Positions 31,835 to 39,806 of a stretch of DNA of 64,000 nucleotides are shown here, piece after piece. The notes under the pieces were generated by a model. It ran no database searches. It worked only from the letters and a program-made list of their open reading frames with translations, and was not told the origin of the DNA. The position numbers and the translations under genes are program-made. Within the stretch, counting starts at the first letter, position 1. Every line of letters begins with the position of its first letter. Source of the stretch: Streptomyces indicus (GTDB lineage: Bacteria; Actinomycetota; Actinomycetes; Streptomycetales; Streptomycetaceae); contig NZ_FNFF01000001.1 in the NCBI RefSeq assembly GCF_900100315.1, positions 248,001-312,000 on the forward strand, read 5' to 3'.

Positions 31835-32885
31835 AGTCGCCGTCGGACACGGGTTTGCCCGGGTCGCCCAGCGGATGGACCTGGCCCGGCTTCGTCGGCT
31901 CCCAGGGCTCGTGGTCGTCGCCGAGCCACTCCCCCACCGGCTTGACTCCTTCGAGGGTGTCGGTGGGCGCGAGGTCCTTGCCGTCCTCGTCGTAGTAGTC
32001 GAACCAGGGCAGCCCGGCCCTGTTGTACGCGGCCCGGTCGACGGGGGACGGCGGCGGGGCCTCGCCGGTGATACGGCGCCACTGGGGCGGAGTCACCAGG
32101 TGGACGAAGACGCGGGCCGCCGGGGTCGGCGACCAGTCGGAGTCGGGGCGGTCGTCCTTGTAGACCTCCTGGCGCATCGAACCGCCCACGCCCAGGCCCA
32201 TCGCGGGCGCGGCGGCGGGGACGGGCGCCCCGCCGGCCGGCGCCGCGGCGGCGAACGGCATCGGCGGTGCCCCGGCAGCCTGCGGCACGGCTCCTCCGTA
32301 ACCCGCGGACCGCATGCGCGCCGAGCGCTCGGCCGCCAGGCGGCGCTGCTCCTCGCGCCACCGCTCCAGCGCCCGCTCGTTCAGCGTGAACGACTGGAGC
32401 TGTACGCCGCCCCAGTGCTCCTCGCCGGTGACCTGGCCCTCGACGGTGGCGCCGAGCCCGAGGGGTACGGCGACGAACTGCCGGACCGTGCCCTTGCCCG
32501 AGTTGATCCCGTCCAGCCAAGGTTGGCGGGGCAGCACCACATAGTTCTGCGGATGGCGCTTCAGCTTGTCGCGCCACGGCTTCCCGGAGACCGCACACAC
32601 CTTGCCGACGCCCACCTGAAGCGCCGCGGGCTCCGAACTCCCGCCGAAACTCAGCCACATGGCCTCGCGCAGATACACGGGCAGCAGCACTCCGCCGCGC
32701 TCCAGCCACTCCTGCGGCGCGGTGTCCGGGAAGTCCTCCACGCGTCGCAGCGGAAAGACGCCCAGCCCCGGCGGCAGGGCGTGCGTGCCCGTCTCGGGCA
32801 GCCGCAGCGTCCGCATGAACTGCACGCTCACCCCGCCGGGCAGCCGCAGCCGGTCACCGTCGATCCGTACCTCGCCATGCGCCAT
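31830..32885 (-). CDS. Conserved protein of unknown function (351 aa)
   Basis: 351 aa from ATG 32885 (GGAGG 5-6 nt upstream). No signal peptide or membrane span. A conserved-looking N-terminal half contains RTLRLPETGTHALPPGLGVF, GGVLLPVYLREAMWLSFGG, VCAVSGKPW, NYVVLPRQPWLDGINSGKGT and VRQFVAVPLGLGATVEGQVT. It is joined by an Ala/Pro-rich linker (about 215-250) to a second part with DWSPTPAARVFVHLVTPPQW and LPWFDYYDEDGKDLAPTDTL. I do not recognise a family. The gene stands alone between convergent and codirectional neighbours. Confidence 0.8.
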   Translation of the reverse strand: MAHGEVRIDGDRLRLPGGVSVQFMRTLRLPETGTHALPPGLGVFPLRRVEDFPDTAPQEWLERGGVLLPVYLREAMWLSFGGSSEPAALQVGVGKVCAVSGKPWRDKLKRHPQNYVVLPRQPWLDGINSGKGTVRQFVAVPLGLGATVEGQVTGEEHWGGVQLQSFTLNERALERWREEQRRLAAERSARMRSAGYGGAVPQAAGAPPMPFAAAAPAGGAPVPAAAPAMGLGVGGSMRQEVYKDDRPDSDWSPTPAARVFVHLVTPPQWRRITGEAPPPSPVDRAAYNRAGLPWFDYYDEDGKDLAPTDTLEGVKPVGEWLGDDHEPWEPTKPGQVHPLGDPGKPVSDGDW

Positions 32886-32966
32886 GGCGTCCTCCCCCTG
32901 CTGTGGTTGGTGCCGCTGCATGGACAACGCGCCGGCGCGGTCCGGTGGTTCCGGAGTACTCGGTGG

Positions 32967-33425
32967 TTACGCGGCCGCGGTGTGCAGCCGGTGCAGTCCT
33001 TCGATGGCGAGCCGGTAGCCGTCCGTGCCGAACCCGACCACGATGCCCGCCGCGGCCGGCGACAGGTACGAGTGGTGGCGGAAGGACTCGCGGGCGTGGA
33101 CGTTGGAGATGTGCACCTCGATGACCTTGAGCCCGGTCCCCTTGATCGCGTCGTGCAGGGCGACCGAGGTGTGCGTGTAGGCGCCCGCGTTGAACACCGC
33201 GCCGATCAGCTCGCCGGACCTCTGCCGCTCCCCCGCCTCATGGATCCAGTCGATCAGCTGCCCCTCGTGGTTGGACTGCCGGCAGTCGGCCGTGTGCCCG
33301 AGCGCGGCGGCCGTCTCCTGGCAGAGCGCCTCCACGTCCTTGAGCGTCTGCACCCCGTAGACGCCGGGCTCGCGCGTGCCGAGGAGATTGAGATTGGGGC
33401 CGTTGAGGACCAGTACGGAAGCCAT
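32967..33425 (-). CDS. aroQ: Type II 3-dehydroquinate dehydratase
   Basis: 152 aa from ATG 33425. Residues [20 protein letters not shown] hold the catalytic Tyr and Arg, [16 protein letters not shown] the Asn and His, and [17 protein letters not shown] the substrate loop, so all family residues are present. It removes water from 3-dehydroquinate in the shikimate pathway (cytoplasm, dodecamer). TAGGCT on the reverse strand (33437-33432) lies 6 nt before the ATG, so the transcript should start at the ATG; the GTG at 33431 would be upstream of the transcript. It is divergent from the homocysteine methyltransferase with 50 nt between starts. Confidence 0.95.
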   Translation of the reverse strand: MASVLVLNGPNLNLLGTREPGVYGVQTLKDVEALCQETAAALGHTADCRQSNHEGQLIDWIHEAGERQRSGELIGAVFNAGAYTHTSVALHDAIKGTGLKVIEVHISNVHARESFRHHSYLSPAAAGIVVGFGTDGYRLAIEGLHRLHTAAA

Positions 33426-33475
33426 GGTCACAGCCTAAGGCTGCCGCCCGCGGGGCCGCGGGTTAGCGTCGGGGC

Positions 33476-34387
33476 ATGGTCAGCTTCACGGAGGCGCTCG
33501 CCGCGGGGCCCGTGGTGCTCGACGGCGGCCTGTCGAACCAGTTGGAGGCCGGCGGGCACGATCTGGGCGACGCCCTGTGGTCGGCGCGGCTGCTCGCGGA
33601 CCGGCCGGACGCGGTGCGCGCCGCGCATCTGGCGTACTTCCGGGCGGGCGCCGACGTGGCGACCACCGCCTCGTACCAGGCGACGTACGAGGGCTTCGCC
33701 GGGCGCGGCATCGACGCGGGCCGAACGAGCGAACTGCTCGCGCTGAGCGTGCAGTTGGCGCGCGAGGCGGCACGGCAGGCACAGGCGGAGGGGGTGACGC
33801 GTCCGTTATGGGTGGCCGCGTCGGCAGGGCCGTACGGAGCGATGCTCGCGGACGGCTCCGAGTACCGCGGCCGGTACGGCCTGAGCGTGGACGAACTGGA
33901 GCGGTTCCACCGGCCGCGCCTGGAGGTCCTTGCCGCGGCCGGTCCGGACGTGCTCGCCCTGGAGACCGTGCCGGACGTCCTGGAGGCGCGGGCGCTGGTG
34001 CGGGCCGTGCGCGGGCTCGGGGTGCCCGCATGGCTGTCGTTCAGCGTGGCCTGCGGGCGGACGCGGGCGGGGCAGCCGCTCGATGAGGCCTTCGCCGTGG
34101 CCGCGGAAGCCGAGGAGGTCGTCGCGGTGGGAGTGAACTGCTGTGCGCCGCAGGACGCCGACGCGGCGGTGCCGCGGGCCGCGCGGATCACGGGCAGACC
34201 CGTCGTGGTGTACCCCAACAGCGGCGAGCGCTGGGACGCCGAGCGGCGCGCGTGGTGCGGTCCCGCGACGTTCACGGCCGAGGGACGCGCGGCCCGCTGG
34301 GTGCGGGACGGGGCGCGGCTGGTCGGCGGGTGCTGCCGCGTCGGGCCGGAGGGTATCGCCACACTGGCCGCGCAGGTGCGGGCATGA
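33476..34387 (+). CDS. mmuM: Homocysteine S-methyltransferase family protein
   Basis: 303 aa. Zinc ligands are the Cys residues of VGVNCCAP and VGGCCRVGPEGI, and the N-terminal VLDGGLSNQLEAGGHDL matches the MmuM barrel. It methylates homocysteine, usually from S-methylmethionine. TAGCGT at 33464-33469 is 6 nt before the ATG (leaderless). Codon 111 is a TTA (33806-33808), which would tie its translation to the bldA tRNA; that is odd for a housekeeping methionine enzyme. Confidence 0.92.
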   Translation: MVSFTEALAAGPVVLDGGLSNQLEAGGHDLGDALWSARLLADRPDAVRAAHLAYFRAGADVATTASYQATYEGFAGRGIDAGRTSELLALSVQLAREAARQAQAEGVTRPLWVAASAGPYGAMLADGSEYRGRYGLSVDELERFHRPRLEVLAAAGPDVLALETVPDVLEARALVRAVRGLGVPAWLSFSVACGRTRAGQPLDEAFAVAAEAEEVVAVGVNCCAPQDADAAVPRAARITGRPVVVYPNSGERWDAERRAWCGPATFTAEGRAARWVRDGARLVGGCCRVGPEGIATLAAQVRA

Positions 34388-34419
34388 CGGAAACCGGATT
34401 CCCGTACGGCGGGCACGGC

Positions 34420-34460
34420 AGGCTTGCCCGCACCCGCACGGGAGGCTTGCCCGCACCCGC
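34420..34460. repeat. Perfect 18-bp direct repeat
   Basis: AGGCTTGCCCGCACCCGC occurs at 34420-34437 and again at 34443-34460. It lies in the 269-nt gap after the methyltransferase, where I see no supportable gene. Confidence 0.75.
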
Positions 34461-34656
34461 CCGCTGGCACGTGAACCCGGGACGGATGCCCCCGGCGCGC
34501 AGGCACCGGCGGGCGGATGCACCCGTGATGCTGTGAAACGCCTGGTCCGCGGCGGTTCGGGCGCTGTTGTCAGTGCCCGGGTGCAGACTGAGCGCACTTC
34601 GTGGTCCACGAAGGAACGACAACGAGGTCGACCGACTCCGACGGAGGTGGCCAGCG

Positions 34657-35739
34657 ATGGCCGAGGTACTTCTGACCGTGGGCACCCGCAAGGGACTCTT
34701 CATCGGCCGCCGCCGAGGCGGCGCCTGGGAGTTCGGCGGGCCGCACTTCAATGCGCAGGCGATCTACTCGATCGCGATCGACACCCGGCGTGACACCCCG
34801 CGGCTGCTGGTCGGCGGGGACAGCGCCCACTGGGGCCCGAGTGTGTTCCACTCCGACGACCTCGGCGCCTCCTGGACCGAGCCGGCCAAGCCGGCCGTCA
34901 AGTTCCCGCAGGACACGGGCGCTTCGCTGGAGCGGGTCTGGCAGTTGCACCCGTCGGCGGCCGAGCCGGACGTGGTGTGGGCGGGCACGGAGCCGGCCGC
35001 GCTGTACCGATCCGAGGACCGCGGTGAGACCTTCGAACTCGTACGCCCTCTGTGGGAGCACCCGACGCGCTCCAAGTGGGTGCCGGGCGGCGGCGGCGAG
35101 GGGCTGCACACGATCCTGACCGACGCCCGCGACCCGGGCTCGATCACCGTGGCCGTGTCCACGGCGGGGGTGTTCCGTACGCAGGACGGCGGGCAGACCT
35201 GGGCCCCGTCCAACTCCGGTGTGTCCGCGGTGTTCCTGCCGGACCCCAACCCGGAGTTCGGGCAGTGCGTGCACAAGGTGACCCGGGACGCGGCCGACCC
35301 GGACCGGCTCTATCTGCAGAACCACTGGGGTGTGTTCCGCAGTGACGACGCGGGCGCCAAGTGGGTCGACATCGGCTCCGGCCTGCCGTCGGACTTCGGC
35401 TTCGCGGCGGCAGCGCACCCGCACCGCGGCGACACCGCGTATGTGTTCCCGATCAACGCCGACGCGGACCGTGTGCCCGCGGGCCGCCGCTGTCGCGTGT
35501 ACCGCACGCGTGACGCCGGCGCCTCGTGGGAGCCGCTCACGGCGGGCCTGCCCGAGGGCGACCACTACGGGACGGTGCTCAGGGACGCGCTGTGCACCGA
35601 CGACTTGGACCCCGCGGGGGTGTACTTCGGCAACCGCAACGGTGAGGTGTTCGCCAGCGCGGACGACGGCGACTCGTGGCAGATGGTGGCCTCGCAGCTG
35701 CCGGATGTGCTGTGTGTACGGGCCGCCGCGATCGGCTGA
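34657..35739 (+). CDS. Asp-box (BNR) beta-propeller glycosidase-like protein
   Basis: 360 aa from ATG 34657 with GGAGG upstream. Six Asp-box repeats (SxDxGxxW/F) are visible: SDDLGASW, SEDRGETF, TQDGGQTW, SDDAGAKW, TRDAGASW and SADDGDSW, one per blade. This is the sialidase/VPS10-like or WD40/YVTN-type exo-alpha-sialidase annotation group. There is no signal peptide and no clear catalytic Arg triad, so enzymatic activity is uncertain and binding is as likely. It ends shortly before a strong terminator. Confidence 0.85.
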   Translation: MAEVLLTVGTRKGLFIGRRRGGAWEFGGPHFNAQAIYSIAIDTRRDTPRLLVGGDSAHWGPSVFHSDDLGASWTEPAKPAVKFPQDTGASLERVWQLHPSAAEPDVVWAGTEPAALYRSEDRGETFELVRPLWEHPTRSKWVPGGGGEGLHTILTDARDPGSITVAVSTAGVFRTQDGGQTWAPSNSGVSAVFLPDPNPEFGQCVHKVTRDAADPDRLYLQNHWGVFRSDDAGAKWVDIGSGLPSDFGFAAAAHPHRGDTAYVFPINADADRVPAGRRCRVYRTRDAGASWEPLTAGLPEGDHYGTVLRDALCTDDLDPAGVYFGNRNGEVFASADDGDSWQMVASQLPDVLCVRAAAIG

Positions 35740-35752
35740 GCGGGGAGCGTGG

Positions 35753-35781
35753 GCGGGACCGGCGCGCAAGGCCGGTCCCGC
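35753..35781 (+). terminator. Hairpin terminator after the Asp-box gene
   Basis: GCGGGACCGGC (35753-35763) pairs perfectly with GCCGGTCCCGC (35771-35781) around 7 nt. Confidence 0.75.
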
Positions 35782-35844
35782 GCCCCCGGCTCCGCTTCCG
35801 ACCGCGGGTGATCGGCTCGTGCGTTACGCCACTAAGGTGACCCC

Positions 35845-36522
35845 GTGGCTGCACGACCATTGAACGAAATCGTCGAACCCGGCTGGGCCAAGGCACTTGA
35901 GCCCGTGGCCGAACGGATCGCCGCTATGGGCGACTTCCTGCGCGCGGAGATCGCCGCAGGACGCACCTATCTGCCGGCCGGAGCGCATGTGCTGCGGGCT
36001 TTCCAGCAGCCCTTCGACGAGGTGAAGGTGCTCATCGTCGGGCAGGACCCGTATCCGACCCCGGGGCATGCCGTCGGCCTGTCGTTCTCGGTGGCGCCGG
36101 AGGTGCGGCCGCTGCCCGGCAGTCTGATCAACATCTACCGGGAGCTGAACACCGACCTGGGGCTGCCCCAGCCGTCCAACGGTGACCTCACGCCGTGGAC
36201 GCGGCAGGGCGTGCTGCTGCTCAACAGGGCGCTGACCACCGCTCCCCGCCGGCCTGCCGCACACCGCGGCAAGGGCTGGGAGGAGGTCACCGAGCAGGCC
36301 ATCCGCGCGCTCGCGGCGCGCGGCCGGCCGCTGGTGTCCGTCCTGTGGGGCCGGGACGCCCGCAATCTGCGGCCACTGCTCGGCTCGTTGCCGGCCGTGG
36401 AGTCGGCGCACCCCTCCCCCATGTCGGCCGACCGCGGCTTCTTCGGGTCGCGGCCGTTCAGCCAGGTCAATGAACTGCTCGTCCGGCAAGGGGCGCAGCC
36501 GGTGGACTGGAGACTCCCGTGA
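35845..36522 (+). CDS. ung: Uracil-DNA glycosylase
   Basis: 225 aa, family 1 [23 protein letters not shown] holds the catalytic Asp68 and water-activating site, [12 protein letters not shown] and [11 protein letters not shown] follow, and the Leu-intercalation loop is [19 protein letters not shown] with the catalytic His. It removes uracil from DNA to start base-excision repair. The GTG start lies 6 nt after TAAGGT (35833-35838), so it should be leaderless. Its last bases overlap the GTG of the next gene. Confidence 0.96.
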   Translation: MAARPLNEIVEPGWAKALEPVAERIAAMGDFLRAEIAAGRTYLPAGAHVLRAFQQPFDEVKVLIVGQDPYPTPGHAVGLSFSVAPEVRPLPGSLINIYRELNTDLGLPQPSNGDLTPWTRQGVLLLNRALTTAPRRPAAHRGKGWEEVTEQAIRALAARGRPLVSVLWGRDARNLRPLLGSLPAVESAHPSPMSADRGFFGSRPFSQVNELLVRQGAQPVDWRLP

Positions 36523-37553
36523 CCGACACCCCCATGGGCACGCCGCGTTGGGTGCTCGGCGTGGACTCCGGCGGCTCCGGGCTGCGGGTCGCGCTCGCCC
36601 CCGTACCGGGGGCGCGGAGCACCGCCGACGACTCCCGCACGGACCTCGCCGAGTCCCGGGCCGACACCGCGGTGTCCCGGCAGCCCGTCCGCACCGGCCC
36701 GGACGGGATCGACGCGGGGCACCTCATGGAGCAGCTGGTGCCCATGGCCAAGGCGCTCCTGGACGAGGCGGGCGGCGGCGCGGTCAAGGCCGTGGCGGTC
36801 GGTGCGGCCGGCATGGCCACGCTCGGGGACGATCTGCGCGCCCGACTCCCGGAGGCGCTCGCCGAGGCGTTCGGCGTCCGCAGACTGGCCCTGGCGGCCG
36901 ACGCCGTGACGGCGTACGCGGGTGCGCTGGGCCAGCGTCCCGGCGCCGTGGTCGCCGCGGGCACCGGCATGATCGCGCTGGGCACCGAGGGCCGGACATG
37001 GCACCGGGCCGACGGGTGGGGACATCTGCTCGGGGACTGCGGCGGCGGAGCGTGGATCGGCCGCGCCGGGCTGGACGCGGCGCTGCGCGACCACGACGGC
37101 CGCCGCGGCGGGTCGGCCGCGCTACGAGCGCGCGCCGAGGCGTTCTTCGACGGTCCCGTCAGCGAACTCCCCGCGAAGCTCTACCCGCGGACCGACCGCC
37201 CCGCGGTGCTCGCCTCCTTCGTCCCCGAGGTGGCCGGCTGCGCGGCGGAGGACCCGGTCGCGGCCGGCATCCTCCAGGCCGCCGCGGTGCACATCGCCGA
37301 TACGGCGGCAGCGGTGTGCCCACCGGAGACCGACTGCGAAGTGGCCCTGACCGGCGGCCTGTTCGGCATCGGTGACCCGCTCGTCGTCCCGCTGAAGGAG
37401 GAGCTGGCCGTGCAACTCCCGCGTGCGCGCGCGGTGCCGGCCGAGGGCAATCCGCTGGAGGGTGCGGTGGTCCTCGCGACCGCGCTGGCGCTCGACGCCC
37501 TCGCCCTGCCGTGCGACGGGCGGCTGTTGCACGTTCCGGATGCAAAGGATTGA
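36519..37553 (+). CDS. N-acetylglucosamine kinase-like BadF/BadG/BcrA/BcrD ATPase
   Basis: 344 aa ASKHA-fold protein. The phosphate-1 loop is [14 protein letters not shown], phosphate-2 [15 protein letters not shown], adenosine-loop [18 protein letters not shown], with [20 protein letters not shown] in between, as in GlcNAc kinases. It probably phosphorylates N-acetylglucosamine or a related amino sugar. The GTG overlaps the ung stop (GTGA), so it is translated with ung although the functions appear unrelated. The dre-like site at 12.3 kb shows that amino-sugar control exists elsewhere in the window. Confidence 0.88.
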   Translation: MTDTPMGTPRWVLGVDSGGSGLRVALAPVPGARSTADDSRTDLAESRADTAVSRQPVRTGPDGIDAGHLMEQLVPMAKALLDEAGGGAVKAVAVGAAGMATLGDDLRARLPEALAEAFGVRRLALAADAVTAYAGALGQRPGAVVAAGTGMIALGTEGRTWHRADGWGHLLGDCGGGAWIGRAGLDAALRDHDGRRGGSAALRARAEAFFDGPVSELPAKLYPRTDRPAVLASFVPEVAGCAAEDPVAAGILQAAAVHIADTAAAVCPPETDCEVALTGGLFGIGDPLVVPLKEELAVQLPRARAVPAEGNPLEGAVVLATALALDALALPCDGRLLHVPDAKD

Positions 37554-37593
37554 GGCGTACTCGGCGGTATCGAGTGGTCCTCAATGTTCCTGA

Positions 37594-37613
37594 CAGTGAC
37601 GACAATTATCACT
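37594..37613. promoter_or_regulatory. Candidate operator in AT-rich upstream DNA
   Basis: AGTGA (37594-37598) and TCACT (37609-37613) form a short inverted repeat in an unusually AT-rich stretch about 85-100 nt before the CbiX-like gene. Evidence is weak. Confidence 0.3.
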
Positions 37614-37695
37614 CAAGGGAAAAATACGGACGTAGGCCTCGCAGCCTCCCCCTCCCCGAACAGAAGACCCCCACAAGCCAGTAGCATGCGGCGCC

Positions 37696-38622
37696 ATGAG
37701 CTCCCCCACTGGGCCCGCATCCGGCCTGCCTGTACGAATGCCGCGACCCCGCCAGCCCGGCCGGCACCGCCGCCCGGAACCCGCGGTGGCTCCCGAGGGA
37801 GCACCCGCACTGGTTCTCGCCGTGCCCGGGACGCCGAGCGCCGCCGCCCGCTCCCTGGCCGAAGAGGTCATCTCGATCGCACGCTCCGAGCTGCCGGGCC
37901 TCGACGCCCGGATCGGCTACGTGGACGGTGAGGGCGCGGAGTTCCCGACCCTCCAGACGGTGCTCGCACAGTGCGCCGAGCAGCGCACCGCCCGCTACCA
38001 GCAGGCTCTTGCCGCCGGTGTCGAGGCGAGCGAGCCGCAGGGTCCCGTCGCCGTGGTCGTCCCGCTGCTGGCGGGGCCGGACAACGCGCTGATGCGCCGG
38101 GTCCGCCAGGCCGTCGTGGACAGCAGCGCGCCCGCCGAGCTGACCGATGTGCTCGGCCCGCACCCGCTGCTCGCCGAGGCCCTGCACGTACGGCTGTCCG
38201 AGGCCGGCCTGTCCCGCGCCGACAGGGCCAGGCTGTTCACGGTGGCCACGGCGGCCGACGGCATCATCCTCGCCACCACGGGCGGCGAGGAGGCGGTCCA
38301 GGCCGCGGGCATCACGGGCATGCTGCTCGCCGCGCGGCTCGCCGTGCCGGTGCTCGCCGCCGCGCTCGACGAGCCGGGCTCCGTCGCCGCGATCGCCGAG
38401 CAGCTGCGCGGCTCGGGCTCGGCCCAGCTGGCGCTCGCGCCGTACGTGATCGGCCCGGAGGCGGCCGAGGGCCTGCTCGACGCCGCCGCGAAGGAGGCCG
38501 GCTGCGCCACCGCCGAGCCGCTGGGCGCGTACCCGGCCATCGGCAAGCTGACGCTGTCGAACTACATGAACGCGCTGGGCATCGCCCCGCCGCAGCAGCA
38601 GGCGGGCGCTCCGGTCCGCTGA
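37696..38622 (+). CDS. CbiX/sirohydrochlorin chelatase-like protein, His motif lost
   Basis: 308 aa. The central region (about 35-280) follows the CbiX/SirB two-half fold: PALVLAVPGTPSAAARSLA, EFPTLQTVLAQCAEQ, VAVVVPLLAGPDNALMRRVR and a C-terminal LALAPYVIGPEAAEGLL. The metal-binding His of the usual GHGS motif is absent (VPGTPS), so chelatase activity is doubtful and a binding or regulatory role is possible. A Pro/Arg-rich 35-residue N-terminus precedes the domain. TAGCAT at 37682-37687 lies 8 nt before the ATG (leaderless). Confidence 0.8.
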   Translation: MSSPTGPASGLPVRMPRPRQPGRHRRPEPAVAPEGAPALVLAVPGTPSAAARSLAEEVISIARSELPGLDARIGYVDGEGAEFPTLQTVLAQCAEQRTARYQQALAAGVEASEPQGPVAVVVPLLAGPDNALMRRVRQAVVDSSAPAELTDVLGPHPLLAEALHVRLSEAGLSRADRARLFTVATAADGIILATTGGEEAVQAAGITGMLLAARLAVPVLAAALDEPGSVAAIAEQLRGSGSAQLALAPYVIGPEAAEGLLDAAAKEAGCATAEPLGAYPAIGKLTLSNYMNALGIAPPQQQAGAPVR

Positions 38623-38637
38623 CCGACGCCCGGCACG

Positions 38638-38678
38638 ACGTGAGGGCCCGCCCGGACTGTCCGGGCGGGCCCTCACGT
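38638..38678. terminator. Strong 19-bp hairpin terminator
   Basis: Arms at 38638-38656 and 38660-38678 pair over 19 bp without mismatch around a 3-nt loop (core GGGCCCGCCCGGA). It lies between the convergent CbiX-like and lactonase genes and should stop both. Confidence 0.9.
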
Positions 38679-38692
38679 GTGCAGGAGTACTC

Positions 38693-39739
38693 TCAGCTCC
38701 CGAACACCACGCACGAGGCGGCAGGCGCGGCGAGCGACCCGGCCGGCTGCGGCACCCCCGCCTCGTCCACGGTGAACCACGACACGTCCCCCGACCGCTC
38801 GTTGGCCGCGTACAGGAAGCGTCCCGAGGGGTGGACCGCCAGGTCGCGCGGCCAGTGCCCGCCGCAGCCGGCCACCGCGGTGAGCACCGGTCCCTCCGGG
38901 CCCAGCGCGAAGACGGAGATGGCGTCCTCGCCGCGCGTGGCCGTCCACAGGTGACGGCCGTCGGGCGCGACGGTGATCGCGGAGGGGTACGCGTCCCCCT
39001 TGGGCTCGTCCAGGAGGACCGGGATCTCCCGGAGCGGCGTGAGCGTGCCCGGCCCGGCGTCCCAGGCGCAGACGGTCAGCGTCGGGTCCAGCTCGTTCAG
39101 GACGTACGCGTGAGAGCCCGACGGGTGGAAGGCCAGGTGCCGCGGTCCGCTACCGGGCCGCAACGCCACCTCCTGCTGCGCAGCCGCCTCATCCTCGGCG
39201 AGCGAACCGTGCGAGCCCACCGAACCCTGCAAGCCGAGCGAACCGAGCGGCCGGATCCGCACCGAGTCGGTGCCGAGGTCCACGCTGAGGAGCCAGCGGC
39301 CGCTCGGGTCGACCGCGACCTGGTGGGCGTGCGGACCCGCCTGCCGCGCCTCGTTCGGCCCCGAGCCCTCGTGCTGCACGACGCGCACGGCGCCGCCGTC
39401 CAGCGGGAGCGCGGACACGCTCCCCGAGCCGTAGTTCGCGGTGATCACATGGCCGCCCGCCACGGTGAGGTGCGTGGGGCCCGAGCCCCCGACGGAACGG
39501 GGTGCGCCGGTCAGGCGCGGCGTGCCGTCCGTCAGCTCGAAGACGCCGACCGATCCCGCGTCCGCCTCCGACACCGCGTACAACAGGCCGTCCGCCAGGG
39601 CGAGATACGAGGGGTCGGCGAGCGCGTCCGTGGTCGCGACCACGGTGAGGGCGCCGGTGGCGGGATCGACCTCCGCCACCGTGACCCCCTGCCCGCCCGC
39701 CGAGGTGAAGGAACCGATGTACGCCCGTCCGCCCGCCAT
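38693..39739 (-). CDS. Lactonase family (6-phosphogluconolactonase-like) beta-propeller
   Basis: 348 aa, the usual size for the seven-bladed lactonase family. Marks: AYIGSFTSAGGQGVTVAEVD start, GPTHLTVAGGHVITANYGSG, GPHAHQVAVDPSGRWLLSVD with the conserved His, GPRHLAFHPSGSHAYVLNEL, SAITVAPDGRHLWTATRG and WPRDLAVHPSGRFLYAANER. It hydrolyses 6-phosphogluconolactone or similar lactones. No signal peptide, so cytoplasmic. It follows the NOS gene by 67 nt on the same strand and could be cotranscribed, although I see no metabolic link. Confidence 0.92.
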   Translation of the reverse strand: MAGGRAYIGSFTSAGGQGVTVAEVDPATGALTVVATTDALADPSYLALADGLLYAVSEADAGSVGVFELTDGTPRLTGAPRSVGGSGPTHLTVAGGHVITANYGSGSVSALPLDGGAVRVVQHEGSGPNEARQAGPHAHQVAVDPSGRWLLSVDLGTDSVRIRPLGSLGLQGSVGSHGSLAEDEAAAQQEVALRPGSGPRHLAFHPSGSHAYVLNELDPTLTVCAWDAGPGTLTPLREIPVLLDEPKGDAYPSAITVAPDGRHLWTATRGEDAISVFALGPEGPVLTAVAGCGGHWPRDLAVHPSGRFLYAANERSGDVSWFTVDEAGVPQPAGSLAAPAASCVVFGS

Positions 39740-39806
39740 GTGCCGCCTTCCGTCCGCCCTGAGTACCGCTGCGGGTACATGAGTTGCGGCGACCCTAGCA
39801 GCCGGT

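Noticed and set aside
34384..34536. 50-aa ORF overlapping the methyltransferase stop as ATGA
   Set aside because: It consists largely of the 18-bp direct repeat and has no conserved-looking sequence; insufficient support.
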